From positions 5,518,001 through 5,582,000 of the forward strand of contig NZ_CP062008.1 in NCBI RefSeq assembly GCF_005670685.2: a DNA stretch of 64,000 nucleotides, written 5' to 3'. Of this stretch, positions 57,803 to 64,000 are shown one piece after another. The DNA is from Mycolicibacterium mucogenicum DSM 44124. Its GTDB lineage: Bacteria > Actinomycetota > Actinomycetes > Mycobacteriales > Mycobacteriaceae. The translations under genes and the position numbers were made by a program. The first letter of the stretch is position 1. Every line of letters starts with the position of its first letter. Below the pieces are notes generated by a model. The model did no database searches, had not been told where the DNA came from, and worked only from the letters and a program-made list of their open reading frames with translations.

Positions 57803-59316
57803 GGCCGGTCACCGCCGAGGACCGCGTCCCGGAACCGAATCGCCTTGTCGCGCCTGGCCTCATAGCCGGTGAGCCGCGGTGACCACGCCTGGACCACCGC
57901 GGGGTTGTACAGGTAGAGGTAGCTCACCTGGTCCGCGATGAGCGTCGCCGCCTGCGTGTAATCCTGGTGCCGCGCTTGCTGATCGGTCTCGGTCCGGCCG
58001 GCGTCCAGCAGCGCGTCGACGCGAGGGTCCGAGAATTTCTGGGCATTGCTCGCACCGCCGGTGTGGTGCTGCGCGTAGTAGAAATCGTCGGGGTCGATGT
58101 TGCCGAGCCAGCCCATCATCAGCATGTCGAAGTGGCCGCTGTGTTGTTCGTCGAGCCACGTCCCGAAATCGACGGTGCGGATGGTGACCCGGATGCCCAG
58201 CGGCGCAAGGTTGTCGGCGATCACCTGGGCGGCGGTCACCGTCTGCGGGTACTCGCTGGTGACCAAGAGGTCCATCGCGGTCGGCGCCGAGCCGGACTCC
58301 CGCAGTAGTGCTTTGGCGTGCTCGATGTCGTAGCGGTACTTGTCGTAGGGCGTGTACCACGGGTTGCCCTGCGGGATCGCGAGCTGATTGGCCTGCGCCG
58401 CACCGTAACTGGTGGCCTGCACGATCGACGCCCGGTCGACGGCGTACGCGATGGCCTGCCGCACCCGGACGTCCTGCCACGCCGGCCGGGCTTCATTGAG
58501 CGCCAGGTACCAGTAATCATTGCTCGGCGTCACCGCGAGGTGGATCGAATCGTCGCCCCGCAGCTGGGCGACCCGCTGCGGCGGCACCGTGTCGGTCCAG
58601 TCGATCTCACCGGCCTGTAGCGCCGACAGCGCCGTCGACGGCTCGCTGATGAAGCGGAACGTCACACCCGGAATCCGCGGGGCGCCGGCCCAGTAACGCG
58701 GATTTGCGCGCAGCGTGATCGCATCTCCACTGCGCTGGCTGACGAACGCGAACGGCCCGGTGCCGATCGGGTGGCTGGCGATCTGCCCGTCCTCGACATT
58801 GCGGCGCTGCACGATCGCCACACCCTTGAACCCGCCGAGATTGGTCAGCAGATTCGGTGTCGGGTGGGCCACAGTGATCCGGACCGTGTGGTCGTCGGCC
58901 GCCGCGACGTCGGTGACAGCGCTGAGCTTGTCGGCGTTGGCGAGCTTGCCGTCGATGATCCGCCGGTAGGAGTAGACGACGTCGGCCGCGGTGAGGGGGC
59001 TGCCGTCGTGGAACGTCACCCCGGGGCGCAGGTGGAACGTCCAGGTCCGCTGATCAGGCGTGACGTCCCACGACTGCGCGAGGGCAGGCCGCATGGTCAG
59101 ATCGGCGTCCGGCTCCACCAGGGTGTCGAAGACGTTCTCGAGAACCTCGAAGGAGAAGTACGCGCTGGTCTTCTGCGGGTCGAGTTGGTCGGGTTCACCG
59201 GAGATCGCCGCGATGAGGTATCCCGCGTCCCGGCCCAGGTCAACGCGCTGTGCGGGCGCGCAGGCCCCCGCCATGACGACGGAAACGACGGCGAGCACGG
59301 CTGCCACCAGTCGCAT
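57799..59316 (-). CDS. Extracellular solute-binding protein, family 5 (peptide/nickel type lipoprotein)
   Basis: A 505-residue substrate-binding protein of ABC importers. The N-terminus is a signal peptide (AAVLAVVSVVMAGAC) with a probable lipidated Cys at 19, though the lipobox AGAC is not ideal. SBP_bac_5 features include the EVLENVFDTLVEPD segment, WTFHLRPGVTFHDGSPLTAADVVYSY (the family signature) and RQAIAYAVDR. Start ATG 59316 is chosen because GGAAG lies about 10 bases upstream; longer starts lie in an untidy region. First gene of a five-gene coupled operon; whether the ligand is a peptide, a metal complex or something else is open. Confidence 0.9.
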   Translation of the reverse strand: MRLVAAVLAVVSVVMAGACAPAQRVDLGRDAGYLIAAISGEPDQLDPQKTSAYFSFEVLENVFDTLVEPDADLTMRPALAQSWDVTPDQRTWTFHLRPGVTFHDGSPLTAADVVYSYRRIIDGKLANADKLSAVTDVAAADDHTVRITVAHPTPNLLTNLGGFKGVAIVQRRNVEDGQIASHPIGTGPFAFVSQRSGDAITLRANPRYWAGAPRIPGVTFRFISEPSTALSALQAGEIDWTDTVPPQRVAQLRGDDSIHLAVTPSNDYWYLALNEARPAWQDVRVRQAIAYAVDRASIVQATSYGAAQANQLAIPQGNPWYTPYDKYRYDIEHAKALLRESGSAPTAMDLLVTSEYPQTVTAAQVIADNLAPLGIRVTIRTVDFGTWLDEQHSGHFDMLMMGWLGNIDPDDFYYAQHHTGGASNAQKFSDPRVDALLDAGRTETDQQARHQDYTQAATLIADQVSYLYLYNPAVVQAWSPRLTGYEARRDKAIRFRDAVLGGDRP

Positions 59317-59452
59317 GTCTGTCACTTCCGTACCGGGGCCGGCATGAAGCGGAGGCCGGCGCACTCCTGGGTGTCCCGTACCCAGCGCGATGCCGGTTCA
59401 CACCTGGCATCGATATGTGCAGTTCAGGGTGCGGAGCGATATCGAACTGAGC

Positions 59453-59458
59453 TACGAT
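59453..59458 (+). promoter_or_regulatory. -10 box of the cold-shock gene
   Basis: TACGAT places the transcription start near 59465, at the first base of the leader hairpin 59465-59486. The -35 is not recognisable. Confidence 0.4.
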
Positions 59459-59464
59459 GCCCGC

Positions 59465-59486
59465 GGACGTTTTCTTCCTAACGTCC
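59465..59486 (+). promoter_or_regulatory. 5'-leader stem-loop of the cold-shock mRNA
   Basis: GGACGTT and AACGTCC form a perfect 7-bp stem with an 8-base pyrimidine-rich loop at what should be the very 5' end of the transcript, followed by a 25-base spacer to the ATG. A 5'-terminal stem would protect the mRNA from decay and could be temperature sensitive; the latter is speculation. Confidence 0.5.
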
Positions 59487-59511
59487 TGCTCTACATGAGA
59501 GAAGTTGGTAT

Positions 59512-59715
59512 ATGCCACAGGGAACTGTGAAATGGTTCAACAGTGAGAAGGGCTTCGGCTTCATCACTCCCGACGACGGCTCCAAGGATCTGTTCGTCCA
59601 CTACTCGGAAATCCGTAGCAACGGTTTCCGCACCCTCGACGAGGGCCAGCGGGTCGAGTTCGAGGTCGGTCAGGGCAGCAAGGGCCCGGCCGCAACCGGA
59701 GTCACCGCGGTCTAA
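59512..59715 (+). CDS. cspA: Cold-shock protein (CspA family)
   Basis: A 67-residue single-stranded nucleic-acid-binding protein that acts as an RNA chaperone. RNP1 KGFGFI and RNP2 LFVHY are intact; [11 protein letters not shown] and the C-terminal [10 protein letters not shown] are typical of actinobacterial CspA. It has its own promoter, a leader hairpin and a strong terminator, so it is monocistronic. Confidence 0.95.
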   Translation: MPQGTVKWFNSEKGFGFITPDDGSKDLFVHYSEIRSNGFRTLDEGQRVEFEVGQGSKGPAATGVTAV

Positions 59716-59733
59716 CTAAGCCCGTAAAGCTCA

Positions 59734-59780
59734 GTGGGCTGGTGCGGAACGCTTCGCACCAGCCCACAAATCTTTCTTCA
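59734..59780 (+). terminator. Intrinsic terminator of the cold-shock gene
   Basis: GTGGGCTGGTGCG (59734-59746) pairs perfectly with CGCACCAGCCCAC (59755-59767) around an 8-base loop, followed by AAATCTTTCTT, an imperfect T tract. Confidence 0.85.
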
Positions 59781-59873
59781 CACTGTCGGCGGATGCTCAG
59801 CGATTTGACCTGAGCATTCGCTCGACAGCGCGCACGGGGTTCTTCGGCCCATTGCGGTTGAGCCGCGCGCTTC

Positions 59874-60563
59874 CTAGAGCCACCCGAGCGCACGCGCGCC
59901 GTTGTGGAGCACCATCGCCCCGATGACGACCATGATCACGGCCATCAACGCGGCGTTGTTCTTCTCCATCCAGTCTTTGAGTCGCCGCATCGTGTCATCG
60001 AGTCGGGCACCGGCGATGGCGTAGGCCAGTGTCGGGATCGCCACTGTCGACGCGGCGACGATCACGAAGAAGGCCGCAGCCAGCCAGTCACCCTCGATGC
60101 CGAGCCCCGCGGTGCCGATCGCCAATCCGGCTGGCACACAGATCAATACGACATCTGGGCGCACCACGACCAGCGCCACGCCCATCGCCGCCGCACGGGC
60201 CGGGGTGACGGTCGCGATCTTCTTCATCCAGCCCGGCGAATCAGTGCTGTTGTGCCGGGTGAACCAGCGATAGACGCCGAAGACGATGAGCGCGCCACCC
60301 AGCACCACCCGCAGCCACGAAGCCCACTCGGGCGGCGACTTGTGGTCATGGTGCGCGCCGCCGAGCAGATGCGAGGCCTGGACGCAGACGGCCGTCACCA
60401 CAGCCAGCCCGACGGCCCAGCCGGCGAGGAACGCCAGACCAGTCGGCCGGGGTCGCGGCGCCTGCAGGACCAACACCGCCGGGATGACGGTGATCGGCGA
60501 CAGCGCCACCACCAGTCCGAGCGGTACCAGCCCGGTCAACACGGTGCCCCAGCTTCCAGTCAT
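59874..60563 (-). CDS. SfLAP/GAP-family membrane protein (sulfolipid-1- or GPL-addressing-protein-like)
   Basis: A 229-residue integral membrane protein with about six segments (first VLTGLVPLGLVVALSPITVIPAVLVL; then FLAGWAVGLAVVTAVCV; last VIMVVIGAMVLHNGA) and a central histidine-rich loop (HHDHKSPPEW), followed by RWFTRHNSTDSPGWMKKI. The pattern LSPITVIPAVLVLQAPRPRPTGLAFLAGW is characteristic of the Sap/Gap proteins, which help glycopeptidolipids or sulfolipids reach the cell surface; the family is related to LysE-type exporters. Start ATG 60563 is preferred over TTG 60572 because TAGATT lies 7 bases before it (leaderless). It stands alone, 20 kb from the NRPS; a link to its product is only a possibility. 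Confidence 0.75.
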   Translation of the reverse strand: MTGSWGTVLTGLVPLGLVVALSPITVIPAVLVLQAPRPRPTGLAFLAGWAVGLAVVTAVCVQASHLLGGAHHDHKSPPEWASWLRVVLGGALIVFGVYRWFTRHNSTDSPGWMKKIATVTPARAAAMGVALVVVRPDVVLICVPAGLAIGTAGLGIEGDWLAAAFFVIVAASTVAIPTLAYAIAGARLDDTMRRLKDWMEKNNAALMAVIMVVIGAMVLHNGARALGWL

Positions 60564-60570
60564 GGGCAGC

Positions 60571-60576
60571 AATCTA
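60571..60576 (-). promoter_or_regulatory. -10 box (TAGATT), leaderless SfLAP/GAP-family gene
   Basis: On the minus strand TAGATT is followed by 7 bases and the ATG at 60563, with no ribosome site. Confidence 0.45.
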
Positions 60577-60725
60577 CCCAGTGGATGGCCTCGGGGCCCA
60601 CACGAACGTCAATATGCGCAGACGCACGATCTCAGCGAACTTGTTCGGCGATTTTTGGCTACTAAAACGTGCCGACCGGTAGGGTGCCGGTTACCAGGTG
60701 ATATTCATGCTTACGAGGTGGCATC

Positions 60726-60926
60726 GTGCGACAACAGCAAAATATTTCAGTTGGCGTCAGCGACTCGCCGGGACACCAGTTGAGTAGCCGTCTTGCGCCC
60801 GGGAAACCGCTTCGCTACCTCGCTGTGCTGGCACTGCTGATCTCGGGAGCGGTGCTCGGCTGCGGCACCGATGATCTCCAGGCCCTGCCCAGCCCGCAGG
60901 GCGCGGCGCACACGTGTTCCCCGTGA
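60726..60926 (+). CDS. Small putative lipoprotein
   Basis: A 66-residue product with a hydrophobic segment (YLAVLALLISGAVLG) ending in a good lipobox, VLGC (Cys at 46), and only about 20 residues after it (GTDDLQALPSPQGAAHTCSP). Start GTG 60726 with GAGGTGG eight to ten bases upstream. The unusual length of 45 residues before the Cys, with a polar leader (MRQQQNISVGVSDSPGHQ), is a caution: the true start may be internal or the gene may be decaying. Confidence 0.45.
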   Translation: MRQQQNISVGVSDSPGHQLSSRLAPGKPLRYLAVLALLISGAVLGCGTDDLQALPSPQGAAHTCSP

Positions 60927-60936
60927 TCACCTCGCC

Positions 60937-61965
60937 CTAGGACCCCTTGAGGTCCCGGTCCTTGCTCGGCTGCACCCGCTTCGGCTCCCCCGGCATCTTG
61001 GGATAGTTCGGCGGATACGGCAGATCCCCCAGCCCCCGGTCCTCGTCGGCCTGCACCATCTCGAGCAACGGCTCCAGGGAATGCGCCACGTCGTCGATGC
61101 GGGCCCACGGATCGTCACGCTCTGCGAGCAGCTTCGGCACGGTGGCCATCGTGTAGTCATCGGGATCGGCGTCGGCGAGCTCGGTCCAGGACAGCGGCGT
61201 CGACACCGTCGCGATGGGCGTCTTGCGCACTGAGTACGCCGAGGCGAAGGTCCGGTCCCGCGCGTTCTGGTTGTAGTCGATGAACAGCCGCTCGCCGCGC
61301 TCCTCCTTCCACCACGACGTCGTCACCGCATCGGGCGCGCGCCGCTCCACCTCACGGGCCAGGGCGATACCAGCCCGGCGCACGGCGATGAAGTCCCACT
61401 CCGGCTTGATCCGGACGAACACATGGACGCCCCGGCCGCCCGACGTCTTGGGGTATCCGGTCAGGCCGAGTTCGTCGAGGATCGGTTTGAGTACACCGGT
61501 CGCGATCTCCCGGGCCTCTTTGAACCCGGTGCCCGGCTGTGGATCGAGGTCGATGCGCAGTTCGTCGGGGTGCTCGACGTCCGGGCAGCGCACCTGCCAC
61601 GGGTGCAGCGTGATGGTGCCCATCTGCGCGGCCCAGATGATGGCCGACGGGTGCGTCACCTTGAGCGCGTCGGCGGTGCGGCCCGACGGGAAGGTCACGG
61701 TGCAGGTCTTCAGATAGTCCGGATGCTTTACGGGAACACGCTTTTGGTAGATCTCCTCGCCCTCGATGCCGTCGGGGAACCGTTGCAGGTGGGTGGGCCG
61801 GTCCCGCAGCAGCGTCACCATCCGCTCGGCGACGGCGAGGTAGTAGTCGACCATCGTGCGCTTGGTGCCCTTGCTCCCGAGCTGCGGGAAGTACACCTTG
61901 TCGGGGTTGGTGAACCGGACGGCGACGCCGTCGACGTCGAGTTCTTCTGCGGCGCTTGCCATCAC
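60937..61965 (-). CDS. Stand-alone LigD-type polymerase/primase domain (PolD/Prim-PolC)
   Basis: A 342-residue archaeo-eukaryotic-primase-fold polymerase like the POL domain of LigD, used in gap filling during repair and end joining. The metal-binding DLD motif (ELRIDLDPQPGTGF, about residues 134-147), the SGGRGVHVFV strand (about 170) and the third acidic site in LFIDYNQNARDRTFASAYSVR (about 226-247) are present. Its start overlaps the stop of the ligC gene (ATGA), so the polymerase and ligase are made together, replacing the single-chain LigD arrangement. Similar to Rv3730c and M. smegmatis PolD1. Confidence 0.92.
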   Translation of the reverse strand: MMASAAEELDVDGVAVRFTNPDKVYFPQLGSKGTKRTMVDYYLAVAERMVTLLRDRPTHLQRFPDGIEGEEIYQKRVPVKHPDYLKTCTVTFPSGRTADALKVTHPSAIIWAAQMGTITLHPWQVRCPDVEHPDELRIDLDPQPGTGFKEAREIATGVLKPILDELGLTGYPKTSGGRGVHVFVRIKPEWDFIAVRRAGIALAREVERRAPDAVTTSWWKEERGERLFIDYNQNARDRTFASAYSVRKTPIATVSTPLSWTELADADPDDYTMATVPKLLAERDDPWARIDDVAHSLEPLLEMVQADEDRGLGDLPYPPNYPKMPGEPKRVQPSKDRDLKGS

Positions 61966-63020
61966 GAATTCTCCAGGACGTCATACAGGTCGTAGTTCAG
62001 CGGTACGTCGAGTTGGTCGAAGGTACAGCTCTGCGGGTCCCGGTCCGGGCGCCAGCGGCGGAACTTCACCGTGTGCCGGAAGCGTCGGCCATGCACGCTG
62101 TTTCCCTCCATCTGGTCGTATGCCACCTCGCATACCCGCTCCGGACGAATCGGAATCCAGGTCTTGTCCGCGGCGGAATTCCAGCGGCTCGGTTCACCGT
62201 CCTGCGCGTCGCCGGTGCGCAGCGGCTCCAGTTCCGCCAGCAGCGCGATGCGGTCCTTGACGGTGAAAGACGCTGCGCCACCGACCATGTGGAGATTGCC
62301 TTCATCGGTGTAGAGACCGAGGAGGATCGAGCCGATGCCCTCACCACTCTTGTGGATGCGGTAACCGATCGCCACGCAGTCCGCGTCCCTGGCGTGCTTG
62401 ACCTTCACCATCTCCCGCTTGCCCGGCAGGTAGGCGCCGTCGAGGCGTTTGGCGATCACGCCGTCCAGCCCCGCACCCTCGAACGTGGTCAGCCAGTGTG
62501 CGCCCTGTTCGGGGTCCTCGGTGGTCCGTGTGACGTGGCACCACTGCTTCTCGCTCACCAGGTTCTGCAACGCAGCGCGGCGGACGCGGAACGGCTCGGC
62601 CAGCAGACTGCGGTTGCCGTCGGCCAGCGCGTCGAATCCGATGAAGTGCGCCGGCGTCTGCTCGGCCAGCATCTGCACCCGGCTGGCCGCGGGATGGATG
62701 CGCTGGCTGAGCGATTCCCAATCGAGCCGGATGCGGCCGTTGATCTCCCGCGGCACCACGACCTCGCCGTCGAGTACACACCGCGGCGCGATCTCGTCCC
62801 GCAGCGCCGCGAGCAACTCGGGGAAGTATCTGCCCAGCTCTTTTCCGTTGCGCGACTGCAGCACCACGTCGTCGCCGTCCCTGAACACCAGGGCGCGGAA
62901 CCCGTCCCATTTCGGCTCGTAGGACCACAGCCCCGCCTCGTCCGGTACCTTCACGGCGGCCTTGGCCAGCATCGGGTCTATCGGTGGCTGCACGGGTAGG
63001 TCCACGGTTTCCATACTCAC
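61962..63020 (-). CDS. ligC: ATP-dependent DNA ligase LigC
   Basis: A 352-residue ligase. The adenylated lysine is in motif I, EPKWDGFRAL (about residue 35); motif III CVLDGEVVVP, motif IV and GLDGVIAKRLDGAYLPGKREMVKVKH (motifs IV-V, about 205-230) follow, then a C-terminal OB-fold (EGIGSILLGLYTDEGNLHMVGGAASFT). No nuclease domain, unlike LigD. Start is GTG 63020 or ATG 63014. Encoded directly upstream of, and coupled to, the PolD-like gene; the pair can act in short-patch base excision repair or backup end joining. Confidence 0.93.
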   Translation of the reverse strand: MSMETVDLPVQPPIDPMLAKAAVKVPDEAGLWSYEPKWDGFRALVFRDGDDVVLQSRNGKELGRYFPELLAALRDEIAPRCVLDGEVVVPREINGRIRLDWESLSQRIHPAASRVQMLAEQTPAHFIGFDALADGNRSLLAEPFRVRRAALQNLVSEKQWCHVTRTTEDPEQGAHWLTTFEGAGLDGVIAKRLDGAYLPGKREMVKVKHARDADCVAIGYRIHKSGEGIGSILLGLYTDEGNLHMVGGAASFTVKDRIALLAELEPLRTGDAQDGEPSRWNSAADKTWIPIRPERVCEVAYDQMEGNSVHGRRFRHTVKFRRWRPDRDPQSCTFDQLDVPLNYDLYDVLENS

Positions 63021-63060
63021 GTAGACCGGCGCGGGTGGGCAATCTCATCGCGCGGCGCGT

Positions 63061-63066
63061 TACATT
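63061..63066 (+). promoter_or_regulatory. -10 box (TACATT), leaderless gluQ-RS transcript
   Basis: TACATT is followed by 6 bases and the GTG start at 63073; no ribosome site is visible. Confidence 0.45.
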
Positions 63067-63072
63067 GCGGTC

Positions 63073-63954
63073 GTGTCCCATTCCCCCGCCGGCCGGTTCG
63101 CGCCGAGCCCGTCCGCCGATCTGCACATCGGCAACGTGCGGACCGCGGTGCTGGCGTGGTTGTTCGCGCGGTCCACGGGCCGGCGGTTCCTGGTACGCGT
63201 CGAAGATCTCGATGACCGCACGTTCCCCGATGTGGCGCAGCGGCAACTTGACGACCTGGCGGCCGTCGGGCTGACGTGGGACGAGCCGCCGGAATACCAG
63301 GCCTCACATGAGGGCCGGTATCTCGCCGTCGTCGACGAACTCACCGCCCGCGGCCTGACGTTCGAATGTTTCTGCAGCAGAAAGGACATCCTGCAGGCAC
63401 CGCGCGCACCGCATGCGCCCGAAGGTGCATACCCGGGCACCTGCCGGAACCTCAGCGACGACGAGCGCGCCGAGCGCCGCGCCGCAGGCCGACCGCCGGC
63501 CATCCGATTGCGTTCGGACACATACGAATACACCGTCATCGACCTGCTGCACGGACCGTACACGGGCGTCGTCGACGACTTCGTGCTGCGCCGCGGCGAC
63601 AACGTCCCGGCCTACAACCTGGCCGTCGTGGTGGACGACGCCGCCCAGGGCATCGACCAGGTGGTCCGTGGCGACGATCTGCTGCCGTCATCGCCGCGAC
63701 AGGCGTATCTGGCTGCGCTGCTGGGTTATTCGCAGCCCGTCTACGCGCACGTCCCCCTCGTACTCAACGCCGAGGGCAAGAGGCTCGCCAAACGCGATGG
63801 CGCGGTGACGGTTTCGGAGATCGGTGCGGAATCCGCAATGGCACAGATCGCAGCGTCGCTGGGCTACGCCGCCACGACCCTCGACGGCATGCTGGCGCAG
63901 TTCGATCCGCAACGTCTACCCCGCGAACCCTGGATCTTCCCCCAGCTCAGTTGA
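63073..63954 (+). CDS. gluQ: Glutamyl-Q tRNA(Asp) synthetase
   Basis: A 293-residue truncated class I synthetase that attaches glutamate to queuosine in tRNA-Asp. It has the catalytic core with HIGN for HIGH (about residues 18-21) and RLAKRDGA for KMSKS (about 232), the zinc site CFC...YPGTC (about 99-123), and lacks the anticodon-binding domain of GluRS, which would make it near 490 residues. Start is GTG 63073. Its stop codon (63952-63954) lies inside the first bases of a dispersed repeat. Confidence 0.93.
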   Translation: MSHSPAGRFAPSPSADLHIGNVRTAVLAWLFARSTGRRFLVRVEDLDDRTFPDVAQRQLDDLAAVGLTWDEPPEYQASHEGRYLAVVDELTARGLTFECFCSRKDILQAPRAPHAPEGAYPGTCRNLSDDERAERRAAGRPPAIRLRSDTYEYTVIDLLHGPYTGVVDDFVLRRGDNVPAYNLAVVVDDAAQGIDQVVRGDDLLPSSPRQAYLAALLGYSQPVYAHVPLVLNAEGKRLAKRDGAVTVSEIGAESAMAQIAASLGYAATTLDGMLAQFDPQRLPREPWIFPQLS

Positions 63955-64000
63955 CTGTGCGTCTACGCACATCGCTACTCGAACTTTTGCTGCGTCAGCG
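63950..64000. repeat. 61-bp dispersed repeat, copy 4 (cut by window end)
   Basis: Begins GTTGACTGTGCGTCTACGCA and continues CGCTACTCG...GCGTCAGCG, aligning without gaps to copy 1 and copy 2 for its 51 visible bases. It contains a clear inner palindrome TGCGT-ct-ACGCA. The gluQ-RS stop codon TGA is taken from its first bases. Confidence 0.7.

Noticed and set aside
60605..60660. Possible fifth, degenerate copy of the 61-bp repeat (TGCGCAGACGCAC, GCGAACTTGTTCGGCG)
   Set aside because: Only part of the core is similar, and neither end matches; chance similarity cannot be excluded.

Overview
The window comes from a high-GC, rapidly growing mycobacterium (Mycolicibacterium type). The evidence is a chromosomal block whose gene order matches the recR-ybaB...dnaX...Rv3722c-ffs-Rv3723 neighbourhood of Mycobacterium tuberculosis, an MmpL transporter, a LucA-like protein, an SfLAP/GAP-family protein, stand-alone NHEJ enzymes of the PolD/LigC type, frequent GTG starts and several genes with the -10 box 6-7 nt before the start codon (leaderless transcripts). 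These assignments are by motif and gene order read by eye; no database search was run.

Layout. 1-2735: a small operon (APH-fold kinase, short-chain dehydrogenase, HutC-type GntR regulator) with an 18-bp palindrome in front. 2787-5368: an AT-richer minus-strand cassette of two membrane proteins plus the 3' fragment of a third gene that has lost its 5' end. 5369-40267: the dominant feature, a minus-strand operon mbtH - one giant NRPS gene of 10,317 codons - mmpL - metallo-beta-lactamase-fold hydrolase. The NRPS has eight modules: C-A-T-E / C-A(MT)-T / C-A-T / C-A-T / C-A-T-E / C-A-T / C-A-T-E / C-A-T-TE. It begins with a condensation domain and ends with a thioesterase, so the predicted product is an N-acylated octapeptide with D residues at 1, 5 and 7 and an N-methyl residue at 2, probably exported by the coupled MmpL. 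40645-49256: conserved housekeeping block (recR, ybaB, an SRPBCC protein, a FAD-oxidase/CFA-synthase pair for branched fatty acids, dnaX, an L7/L12-like small protein, aspartate aminotransferase, SRP RNA, tRNA-Ser). 49257-53386: LucA-like membrane protein, secreted trypsin-like protease, small membrane protein, MpaB-type oxygenase under a likely repressor-controlled promoter, and a secreted DUF3887 protein. 53390-59316: a translationally coupled peptide/nickel-type ABC importer with a fused double ATPase plus an alcohol dehydrogenase. 59512-63954: cold-shock protein, SfLAP/GAP-family protein, tiny lipoprotein, PolD-LigC end-joining pair and GluQ-RS.

A family of about 61-bp imperfect repeats with GTTGACT/AGTCAAC ends occurs at least three times around 46.97-47.59 kb and again, cut by the window edge, at 63,950. 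The most interesting items are the single-gene octamodular NRPS/MmpL system and this repeat family.
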